In this document: positions 1 through 5,719 of the stretch, piece after piece
How positions within the stretch are numbered: position 1 is the stretch's first letter
How the letters are laid out: each line of letters begins with the position of its first letter
From: Candidatus Hydrogenedentota bacterium
GTDB taxonomy: Bacteria; Spirochaetota; Leptospiria; Turneriellales; J094
Direction: 5' to 3'
DNA length: 6,687 nt
Assembly (NCBI GenBank): GCA_003695005.1
Contig: RFJE01000301.1
Coordinates: 1-6,687 of the forward strand
Position numbers and translations under genes: made by a program
Notes under the pieces: generated by a model
Databases searched by the model: none
Told to the model about the DNA's origin: nothing
The model's input: only the letters and a program-made list of their open reading frames with translations

Positions 1-1
1 A

Positions 2-502
2 TTAAAAGGACTCCTTTTTATTATTCTTTTTTTAAGTGTAATAGCGCCGATTTCGGCTTATGAATTTGCAGGTCTGAAAACTGAATATATGAATGCAGAA
101 AAAACGAATTTTTACGGTTTTGGCTTATTTACATCGAATAAGCGCTTTGATGCAGAAATTGAGTTTTTCTTAAGCACAAAAGTATTTAAAGGCGAAAGCG
201 AAGCCAAAGCACTTTCGGATAAAGCAAAACTGTTCTTTTACTCATTTGCAGCTTATTTTCACTTTATTCGCACGGATTCCATTAGTTATTATATTGGCAC
301 AGGAATTATGCCACTTCTACCAAAAGTATATGCTGTTCATGCAACATTAGGGATGGACTTTTTCTGGGGCGAAAATTGGCGCGTATTTTATAACTTTCGC
401 TATCTTTACAACAATGCTTCCACAGCAGTCAATTACCGCTATCCGGGAGGAGCCACTTTTGCGTTTGGCTTTAAATATACTTGGGACTTTATTAAAATAT
501 GA
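2..502 (+). CDS. Secreted outer-membrane beta-barrel-like protein, 5' truncated
   Basis: The reading frame is open from the left edge, and 166 codons are visible before the TGA at 500-502. The first codons read as a signal-peptide hydrophobic core (KGLLFIILFLSVIAPISA) with a plausible signal peptidase I site after APISA, so the true start lies just left of the window. The ATG at base 89 is internal: starting there would discard the signal peptide. The mature part has no helix-forming or enzymatic motif. It is a run of short amphipathic strands rich in Tyr, Phe and Gly (YFHFIRT, YYIGTGIMP, WRVFYNFRYLYN, TFAFGFKYTWDF), as in small outer-membrane beta-barrels. The last strand ends with DFIKI rather than the usual terminal aromatic. 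I do not recognise the family. It is translationally coupled to the next gene through an ATGA overlap. Secretion is well supported, barrel structure moderately, function unknown. Confidence 0.8.
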   Translation, partial: LKGLLFIILFLSVIAPISAYEFAGLKTEYMNAEKTNFYGFGLFTSNKRFDAEIEFFLSTKVFKGESEAKALSDKAKLFFYSFAAYFHFIRTDSISYYIGTGIMPLLPKVYAVHATLGMDFFWGENWRVFYNFRYLYNNASTAVNYRYPGGATFAFGFKYTWDFIKI

Positions 503-1107
503 TGGTAAGAAACAAAGTTACATATATTTTATTGGCACTCATACTGATAGGAATCGCATGCAAAGGGAAAGAACCAATTATTAAACGGCCACCACATGGC
601 AAGGCTACGGAATTTCATAGAAAGCCTGCGAAGATTATAGTTCATCCTTTTGCAGATTACAACTACCGTGGCATTAACCGATCTGCCGATAGAAAATTTT
701 ACAATGGGATTGGTGCGGGATTAGGTTTTTATTTCCATTTTCCCATGCGGTGGCAATGGGTTGGGCATAAACGTTTGTATTATTATGCAGATGTAACCGT
801 CTCACCGGAATATTCAGGAAATCCATATCCCGGAGAAAAAAGCTATATTGCTTCGACATATCCCGGTATTTACATTCGGTCTTACTTGCCTTTTTTCTTT
901 AAAGTCTTTTATGGTGGTGGCGTAGTGGTTCGACTGGGCAGTACCCCCTATGACCAATGGGGTATTTACGGCCGAGCTGGATTAGAACTTTGTGGCTTAA
1001 CAAGCTCATTTTTAGTCATTGGCCATCCCGGGCAATCAAACTGGGAAGGAGAAGCAAGATTAGGATTTATGGCTTATAAACCTGTGTTAAAATGTGTAGG
1101 GAAGTAA
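499..1107 (+). CDS. Predicted lipoprotein with beta-rich C-terminal region
   Basis: A 202-residue product. Residues 3-20 form a basic N-terminus and hydrophobic core (VRNKVTYILLALILIG) leading to I-G-I-A-Cys21, a relaxed lipobox, so lipid attachment at Cys21 is predicted. Lys22 and a Lys/Pro/His-rich linker (about 22-50) follow. From about residue 55 the sequence becomes beta-rich with many aromatics and glycines (GIGAGLGFYFHF at 70-81; KRLYYYADVTV; YPGIYIRSYLPFFFKVFYGGGVVVRLG at about 121-147; GIYGRAGLELCG). This suggests a small barrel or beta-sandwich on a lipid anchor. The start ATG at 499 overlaps the TGA of the preceding gene. An ATG directly after it (502) is equally possible and changes one residue. 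No good Shine-Dalgarno is visible, so coupling to upstream translation is likely. The family is not recognised. It probably resides in the outer membrane, by analogy with its neighbours. Confidence 0.8.
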   Translation: MMVRNKVTYILLALILIGIACKGKEPIIKRPPHGKATEFHRKPAKIIVHPFADYNYRGINRSADRKFYNGIGAGLGFYFHFPMRWQWVGHKRLYYYADVTVSPEYSGNPYPGEKSYIASTYPGIYIRSYLPFFFKVFYGGGVVVRLGSTPYDQWGIYGRAGLELCGLTSSFLVIGHPGQSNWEGEARLGFMAYKPVLKCVGK

Positions 1108-1108
1108 A

Positions 1109-1936
1109 ATGAGATTTAAGTTAATATTCCATATTCTTTTCTTTTTTATCGCAGCAGAAATCGTTTTCCCCGGAGAATACACAAGCCAACGTAGAGTTCA
1201 AATTAGAAATGCCATGGGAGAAAGTGATACTGGAAATCCAGTGGAAGCATTTAATTCTGCGATTGAATATGCAACACAAAGTGCTCAAGCGCAAGGAGAA
1301 GCTTATTTAAGGTCCTATTCAGAAAGTAGAGATAGTGTACTAGATTCCATCTGGATTAAAAAAGAATCTCATTTGCAAGTTGTTGATTTGCATGTAAAGC
1401 GGTATCAATTTTTAGACTATAATTTAATGGCTAAAAAATATCCGGAAATTTCGCCAAAATATCGCAATTATTTATTTACGCAGATGGATATTGACTTTAA
1501 ACTAGAATATTTAGATGTCCCTCGCTTTATTGAAGATTACCAAAAAACCATCCAAGGCGCCACTTACCGTTCTATGGCCATTCCGGGATGGGGACAAGTG
1601 TATAACCGTCAATATACCACGGGCTTTTTATATGCTACGGCATTTTGGACATTTTACACCTTGTTTGCGATAAGGTCGGCTGATGCAGGAACCAACCAAG
1701 ATGCCCTGAATTCCGCATTTGTAAACTTGCAAATTCCCGCTATGATTTTTTGGGCATTTAATGTCTCTGACGCGGCAACTTCTCGTTATTTAGGAAAAAT
1801 TGGTTTGCGAAATTTAGCGCAAGCGTATAGACTGAAAAACTTAAACCGTAAACCAGAAAGCAAAGTTGAGCGAGGTTTTAAAATTGACTTTATTTTCTTC
1901 CAAGCACCACTATATAAATTATGGAGCGATAAATGA
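1109..1936 (+). CDS. Secreted protein with C-terminal PGWGQ-YN two-helix membrane module (paralogue A)
   Basis: 275 residues. A signal peptide spans about 1-22 (hydrophobic 4-20, FPG/EY boundary). A periplasmic domain of about 120 residues follows, with an alanine-rich helix (about 47-69) and a beta segment (HLQVVDLHVKRYQFLDY, 88-104). Residues 153-166 (YRSMAIPGWGQVYN) carry a PGxGQ-x-YN motif that precedes two membrane helices, about 171-190 and 204-220. The second ends in FWAFNVSDA. This arrangement resembles the DUF5683/TM2-like families, in which a glycine-rich GQ-x-Y turn leads into a helical hairpin; that assignment is from memory, not a search. The next gene is a paralogue: similar start of the mature protein (E-Y-x-S-x-R-R versus E-F-Y-S-x-K-R-K), same domain order, and shared GWGQ and WA-x-x-V-x-DA motifs. 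Its ATG follows the previous stop by one base, with GGGAAG at 1099-1104 as a weak ribosome-binding site. Function unknown; inner-membrane anchoring is inferred. Confidence 0.85.
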   Translation: MRFKLIFHILFFFIAAEIVFPGEYTSQRRVQIRNAMGESDTGNPVEAFNSAIEYATQSAQAQGEAYLRSYSESRDSVLDSIWIKKESHLQVVDLHVKRYQFLDYNLMAKKYPEISPKYRNYLFTQMDIDFKLEYLDVPRFIEDYQKTIQGATYRSMAIPGWGQVYNRQYTTGFLYATAFWTFYTLFAIRSADAGTNQDALNSAFVNLQIPAMIFWAFNVSDAATSRYLGKIGLRNLAQAYRLKNLNRKPESKVERGFKIDFIFFQAPLYKLWSDK

Positions 1937-2769
1937 GAAAGCTTGTAATTATCATCTCTTTTCTTTTCGGTTGCTCAATGTTGTTTGCGGAAGAGCTTGG
2001 TTTTGACGAAGAATTTTATTCCACCAAAAGAAAAATCCGAATCACTGATGGAATTGGCATGGGACCGACAAAAGAGATAGCTCGACAAAATGCAATTATA
2101 GATGCTCGTAAAAAAGCTCTACGCCGGGTAACGTCTACCTTTCGCTTTATGCTCTCGGAATCAAAAAATGGGGAGTTTGTAAGTAGCTCGGTCGAAGAAG
2201 AAGTCCACGCTAAAATTATCGATAAAGAACGCATTATTAATGTCAAATATGATCACGGGATTCAGTTTAAAAATGGGCAAGTCGTTGCCGTTGTTGACTG
2301 TATCATTACTGTGAGTTTTTTAGATTTAGACTTTTTTGCACAGGAAATGCTAAAGACAGCAGAAGCTGCTTGCATTCGTTCTTTATACATTGCGGGATGG
2401 GGACAAATTTTTAACCGCGCCTATTTTTCTGGAATTACCATGAGTTTAATTACCTATGGGAGTTTAGGCTATGCTTATTACCGCAGCAATATGATTGAAG
2501 AGGCCGAAAAAGCGTACAAAGCAGCTAAAGACCCCGTGGAAGCGGAACGGCGTTATGCGCAATTGAGGGATCATAAAAACGTATCTAAAATGTTGTACAT
2601 TGTTGGTTTTGTTACATGGGCATACAGTGTATGGGATGCTTTCGAGGATAGATCTCGGGCAGATGAAGTACTCGATCAAGTTCATGATCGTTACTTTAAA
2701 AAATTTCCCTATCATAGAAAATATTCTTTTTTCCAAGAAATAATGATGGACATGAGACCGGAATGGTAA
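1933..2769 (+). CDS. Secreted protein with FlgT/LPP20-like N-terminal domain and GWGQ-FN membrane module (paralogue B)
   Basis: 278 residues. The signal peptide is about 1-19 (MRKLVIIISFLFGCSMLFA/E). Cys14 is not in a convincing lipobox. Residues 38-131 resemble the FlgT N-terminal/LPP20 kind of fold: a GIGMGPTKEIARQNAIIDAR stretch (40-59) continuing into KKALRRV, where an alanine-spaced helix follows a beta strand, and later strands KERIINVKYDHGI and GQVVAVVDCIITVSF. Residues 149-161 (RSLYIAGWGQIFN) match the PGWGQVYN motif of the previous gene, with Ala instead of Pro. They lead to a first membrane helix (about 166-183), a charged helical insert (SNMIEEAEKAYKAAKD onward, 185-216) and a second membrane helix (about 220-236, ending TWAYSVWDAF). 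The ATG overlaps the preceding stop (ATGA), and GGAG at 1923-1926 lies 6 bases upstream. Role unknown. FlgT belongs to flagellar motors in some bacteria, but nothing else here is flagellar, so no flagellar role is claimed. Confidence 0.85.
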   Translation: MRKLVIIISFLFGCSMLFAEELGFDEEFYSTKRKIRITDGIGMGPTKEIARQNAIIDARKKALRRVTSTFRFMLSESKNGEFVSSSVEEEVHAKIIDKERIINVKYDHGIQFKNGQVVAVVDCIITVSFLDLDFFAQEMLKTAEAACIRSLYIAGWGQIFNRAYFSGITMSLITYGSLGYAYYRSNMIEEAEKAYKAAKDPVEAERRYAQLRDHKNVSKMLYIVGFVTWAYSVWDAFEDRSRADEVLDQVHDRYFKKFPYHRKYSFFQEIMMDMRPEW

Positions 2770-2772
2770 GGA
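2768..2772 (+). promoter_or_regulatory. Ribosome-binding site supporting a GTG start
   Basis: AAGGA lies 7 bases before the GTG at 2780 and overlaps the stop codon of the preceding gene (TAA 2767-2769). It supports initiation at this GTG and close coupling with upstream translation. Confidence 0.65.
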
Positions 2773-2779
2773 TACAAAA

Positions 2780-3277
2780 GTGATTGGACAAAAAAACATA
2801 ATACAGATGGTGATTGTATCGTTTGCTTTCTACAGTATAAGCTGCATGAATTTACCGGTGGATCATAGTAATCCTTATGATCGTGTGTATGAAAATGGAA
2901 ACTATAGGATTGTTCTAGCACCTGCTATCAATGTGGGAAGTGGGTTAAAATTTGAGTGGTCGGATATTGTAACCATTCCAACAGCAGAAAATGAAAGCCC
3001 GGATAATTTAAATTTATCTAGCTTAACATTTTATGTGGCGAATGGCAAATTTAGCGACACCGATATTAGTAAGATCCAAAATCAACAAACTCTTGCTGGC
3101 TCTATTACGGCAATCAGTTATGGATCTGCTTTAACGGAATTTACTGCCCCGCATGATGGTCAAAAAACATTATCATTAGATCCATCCAATGCCTATGAAG
3201 TTGTGCTGGAAGCCAGTGGTACCGCAGGAGGCAAAGCTATTTTGTTTCATTCTAATATCGTGAGGTGGCAGCCGTGA
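2780..3277 (+). CDS. Small predicted lipoprotein with beta-sandwich-like body
   Basis: 165 residues from a GTG start, chosen for its ribosome-binding site. A hydrophobic segment (IIQMVIVSFAFYSIS, about 7-21) ends in S-I-S-Cys22, a relaxed lipobox of the spirochaete kind, so Cys22 is the likely lipidated residue. An internal ATG (codon 10, base 2807) would still leave a short hydrophobic stretch but would lose the basic Lys5. Just after the anchor is VDHSNPYD, similar to the NPxD segments seen near the N-terminus of many orphan lipoproteins. The body looks like beta strands: LKFEWSDIVTI (56-66), SSLTFYVANGKFSD (80-93), TLAGSITAISYGS (104-116), AYEVVLEASGTAGGKAILFHSNIVRW (138-163). This fits an immunoglobulin- or fibronectin-like domain. 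No enzymatic motif is seen and I do not recognise the family. The stop overlaps the GTG start of the next gene. Confidence 0.8.
   Translation: MIGQKNIIQMVIVSFAFYSISCMNLPVDHSNPYDRVYENGNYRIVLAPAINVGSGLKFEWSDIVTIPTAENESPDNLNLSSLTFYVANGKFSDTDISKIQNQQTLAGSITAISYGSALTEFTAPHDGQKTLSLDPSNAYEVVLEASGTAGGKAILFHSNIVRWQP
3262..3267 (+). promoter_or_regulatory. Strong Shine-Dalgarno that fixes the start of the following gene at GTG 3274
   Basis: GAGGTG is complementary to the 3' part of the canonical anti-SD sequence and lies 6 bases before the GTG at 3274. The alternative in-frame GTG at 3265 is inside this site, so it is unlikely to be the start. Confidence 0.75.
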
Positions 3278-4416
3278 GACTTTTTCACCCCATCCTACTG
3301 ATCTTTTTTTCTAGCTTATGTGCTGTAGGGTTTATCTATTCACAGGCCACGGACGACAGTACCGAGCATTGGGAAAAAGCCAAAGAGCTCTTAAAAAAAG
3401 ACACAAGGCCAAGTGACAAATGGACTGGATCTTTTACATTACGCATTACGGGTGGCATTTATGATTTTACCCGTGTTATTGAAAATCCAAATACAAAAGA
3501 GCTAAGAGAGTATTCTCTACCTTTTGGATGGACAATGCTTGGTGTGGAATTAGCTGTTCGTGGTGGAAAAGATCACAGAAAATTTCATAAAGGCGACGGA
3601 GCTTCTTTTTCTTACTATCGTTCTAATTCCGGCTTCTTTATTGACATGGAGCTCGGAATGCGAACCTATTGTGGAACCAATACAAGCAATGGGAAGGAGC
3701 AAAATTGTCTTCCGCCTTCCGTGTATAGTGTAACGGTAAAAAAGCCCGGCCAACAAGATGATTATCTTTTAATTGATCTCGCAGAAAAAAATTGGTTTGT
3801 AAATGATCCTATTTTAAAAGTACCTGTTCCTTTGCCCGAGCCAAAGGATGCTTTAAAAGATGGCATCACCTACTCGCAATATCGTAAGTCTGGCCGGTTT
3901 TCCGCTTATATGACAGAAGTTTATTTTAATAATTATTTTCACTTTACGCCTTTAAATTTTTTACTCAACTTTGGTAGCAAGTTTCGTTGGTTTGATGCAT
4001 CCATTGGACCCGGCATTCGCATTTTTAAATATGATGATTATTCCGATCCAAAGAGAATGTTAAATTACGATAACGACAACATGTATGCCACATTTAATAT
4101 TGTAACGCGAATTTACATACAAGAGCCATTTACGGACCGAGGCAGAATCCGAGTTCATTACTATTGGCCATTTTATGCCGCCATTGCAAAATGGATGGAA
4201 GACCCAGCATTTAACTCCGAAGAGCATTTACTAGACATTGGTTTTGACCTTTATCTTATTAAGTACTTATATGGAACCATTGGTTATCGTTATAGTTGGT
4301 GGAACATAAATACAAACTCACCGGATCGCTTCAATGAATTTCGTCCGGGATTTGAAACTACGGAAAGAACTTCCGGAGAATTTTATGGCGGTGTTGCGGT
4401 TGATATTGTTATTTAA
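3274..4416 (+). CDS. Secreted beta-rich, probable outer-membrane protein
   Basis: 380 residues from GTG 3274, whose bases overlap the TGA of the preceding lipoprotein gene (GTGA). This start gives a standard signal peptide (MRLFHPILLIFFSSLCAVGF, cleavage near IYSQA/TDD). Cys16 is preceded by Leu and is not a good lipobox. A short charged helix (EHWEKAKELLKKD, 31-43) follows. From residue 50 to the end there are many amphipathic aromatic strands, such as TGSFTLRITGGIYDFTRVI, GFFIDMELGMRTY, AYMTEVYFNNYFHF, ATFNIVTRIYI, RIRVHYYWPFYAAI, LLDIGFDLYLIKYLYGTIGYRYSWW and the C-terminal GEFYGGVAVDIVI. The pattern suits an outer-membrane beta-barrel. Cys133 and Cys145 could form a disulfide in a 13-residue loop. 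A proline-rich stretch (KVPVPLPEPKD, 182-192) looks like an extracellular or periplasmic loop. The family is not recognised. Confidence 0.82.
   Translation: MRLFHPILLIFFSSLCAVGFIYSQATDDSTEHWEKAKELLKKDTRPSDKWTGSFTLRITGGIYDFTRVIENPNTKELREYSLPFGWTMLGVELAVRGGKDHRKFHKGDGASFSYYRSNSGFFIDMELGMRTYCGTNTSNGKEQNCLPPSVYSVTVKKPGQQDDYLLIDLAEKNWFVNDPILKVPVPLPEPKDALKDGITYSQYRKSGRFSAYMTEVYFNNYFHFTPLNFLLNFGSKFRWFDASIGPGIRIFKYDDYSDPKRMLNYDNDNMYATFNIVTRIYIQEPFTDRGRIRVHYYWPFYAAIAKWMEDPAFNSEEHLLDIGFDLYLIKYLYGTIGYRYSWWNINTNSPDRFNEFRPGFETTERTSGEFYGGVAVDIVI
4375..4378 (+). promoter_or_regulatory. Ribosome-binding site that fixes the yidD-like start at ATG 4385
   Basis: GGAG sits 6 bases before ATG 4385, inside the end of the preceding gene. 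A more upstream in-frame ATG (4334) has no such site and would put a charged 17-residue extension before the hydrophobic segment. Confidence 0.65.
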
Positions 4417-4756
4417 TGCTTTCTTGCTCGTACCTTTTTTTGCAGAAGAACCTTGGAGTGTATCTAGGGAAAATCCGGTTACAGCAGAAGCGATGCCATC
4501 TAAACAAAAAGCGAGTTTACGAGACACCTTAAAGAATGAGTATTCGATGGTAAGTTTAGCATTTCGATTTTACCAAAAGTATATTACAGATTTAGATGAT
4601 TCACGCTGTCACTATACACCAACTTGTTCAGTTTACTCGGCATGGGCTTTGCGTAAATATGGTTTTTTTAAAGGTCTGCTTATGAGTTCCGATAGACTCA
4701 TTCGATGCCATACTGGCCAAACAGAGTATCGCTACGATCCACCTATCGACTACTAG
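4385..4756 (+). CDS. yidD: YidD-family membrane protein insertion efficiency factor with signal peptide or signal anchor
   Basis: 123 residues from ATG 4385. Residues 53-119 match YidD (DUF37/haemolytic domain family) in its recognisable positions: FYQKYIT (62-68), R74-C75, PTCSVYS (79-85), ALRKYGFFKG (88-97), DRLIRCH (103-109) and a final DPP (118-120). Family knowledge: YidD is a small protein at the inner membrane that assists YidC-dependent insertion. It is usually encoded between rnpA and yidC and is held by an N-terminal amphipathic helix. Here it instead begins with a hydrophobic segment, LRLILLFNAFLLVPFFA (4-20), before EE, then a 30-residue polar linker. This looks like a signal peptide or uncleaved anchor and would place the domain outside the cytoplasm. 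TDLDDSR replaces the usual SPLLGPR-like stretch. The gene overlaps the previous one by 32 bases. Family assignment is firm; topology and role are inferred. Confidence 0.92.
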   Translation: MAVLRLILLFNAFLLVPFFAEEPWSVSRENPVTAEAMPSKQKASLRDTLKNEYSMVSLAFRFYQKYITDLDDSRCHYTPTCSVYSAWALRKYGFFKGLLMSSDRLIRCHTGQTEYRYDPPIDY

Positions 4757-4807
4757 TAAAAAATTGATGGCAATCATGAAAACAAAGACATCATCTTTAA
4801 AAAACTC

Positions 4808-5719
4808 ATGAAAAAAATCTTACTACTTCTTTTTCCTATTCTGTTATTAGCACAAGAAAACAAACCCCTTGGAAAACCAAAAGAATCACCGAGCTCATTG
4901 AAGGGGATTTTACATTTTGCAGATTCGCTAGCTGCCGAAAAAGATTACTATCGAGCAATTACTGAATACAAACGGGCTTTGTTTTTTTTTCCGAATTATC
5001 CAAAAAAACCATGGGTTCAGTTTGAAATTGGTAGGATGTATTTTTTAGGAAGTCGATTTGAAGTTGCTAAAAAATATTTTATCCCGTTAACAGCTAGCCA
5101 AAATCCTATTTTAAAAAAGCAAGTAAGGCATTGGCTCGCTCTGACGTACTATGAGAATCACGACTTTTTAGATGCAGAAAGACTGTTTTTAGATTTAGCC
5201 AAGACGGCAGAAGGCCCTACCGTAGATTATGAAATTTTTTATGGAATATGCTTAATTAACCAAAAGAAATTTTTACCCGCTTATAAGAAATTTCAAGAAA
5301 TTGAACCGAAAGCACTTAAACTCGATAAAAAAGTGTATGATCCTTTTTTTAAAGAAAGCAAAAAAGTATTACAAGAGGCTTCAAAACTTCGAAAAAAAAG
5401 TCCCGGCTGGGCAGTTTTTTGGGCTATATTATTTCCGGGGGGTGGCCACCTTTATTTAGGAGAATGGGATAATGCTCTTATTTCCTTTTTGCTTGTCTCG
5501 TCCATGGGCATCTTGGCAGCAGACGGATTTATTCGGGATAATTTAGTACAAGCTGGAATTTTTACTACTATTGGAACAGGATTTTATGCAGGCAGTATTT
5601 ATAGTGCCTACCGCCAAACGAAAAAGCATAACTTATTTTTAGGGAGAAAAGAAATTAAGCTTCTAAACCAAAATTTCTCAAAACTCAATATTGCGATTCG
5701 TAAGAGGTTAAACTTTTAG
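4808..5719 (+). CDS. Secreted TPR protein with C-terminal PGGGHLY two-helix membrane module
   Basis: 303 residues. The signal peptide is clear (MKKILLLLFPILLLA/QENK, cleavage near 15). Residues about 34-172 form helical pairs of TPR type: ILHFADSLAAEKDYYRAITE (34-53) with KRALFFFPN, WVQFEIGRMYFLGSRFEVAK (69-88), VRHWLALTYYENHDFLDAER (106-125) and EIFYGICLINQKKFLPAYKK (142-161). A lysine-rich stretch leads to GWAVFWAILFPGGGHLYLGE (200-219) and two hydrophobic helices, about 222-238 and 248-266, ending GSIYSAYRQTKKHN. This resembles the modules of the two paralogues at 1109-2769, with His in place of Gln in the GxGQ turn, and is intermediate with TM2-like sequences. The TPR domain would be periplasmic and anchored by the C-terminal hairpin, probably as a protein-binding scaffold. 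There is no clear Shine-Dalgarno. The stop TAG shares its last base with the next start. Confidence 0.87.
   Translation: MKKILLLLFPILLLAQENKPLGKPKESPSSLKGILHFADSLAAEKDYYRAITEYKRALFFFPNYPKKPWVQFEIGRMYFLGSRFEVAKKYFIPLTASQNPILKKQVRHWLALTYYENHDFLDAERLFLDLAKTAEGPTVDYEIFYGICLINQKKFLPAYKKFQEIEPKALKLDKKVYDPFFKESKKVLQEASKLRKKSPGWAVFWAILFPGGGHLYLGEWDNALISFLLVSSMGILAADGFIRDNLVQAGIFTTIGTGFYAGSIYSAYRQTKKHNLFLGRKEIKLLNQNFSKLNIAIRKRLNF

Noticed and set aside
89..502. First gene starting at ATG 89
   Set aside because: The frame is open upstream to the window edge and encodes a textbook signal-peptide core. ATG 89 is an internal Met in the mature protein.
1933..2769. Paralogue B as a flagellar FlgT protein
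   Set aside because: Only the N-terminal helix-strand pattern is similar. The C-terminal membrane module is not in FlgT, and no flagellar gene is nearby.
2464..2799. Minus-strand 111-codon frame opposite paralogue B
   Set aside because: It is antisense to the conserved second membrane helix and the C-terminus of a well-supported gene. Its Phe/Cys/Ile-rich product looks like a reverse-frame artefact.
3265..3273. GTG 3265 as start of the 380-residue protein
   Set aside because: This GTG lies within the GAGGTG ribosome-binding site for GTG 3274, which gives a normal signal peptide and a GTGA stop-start overlap.
4334..4384. ATG 4334 as start of the YidD-like protein
   Set aside because: It would overlap the upstream gene by 83 bases, has no ribosome-binding site, and adds a charged segment before the hydrophobic N-terminus. 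ATG 4385 has GGAG 6 bases upstream.
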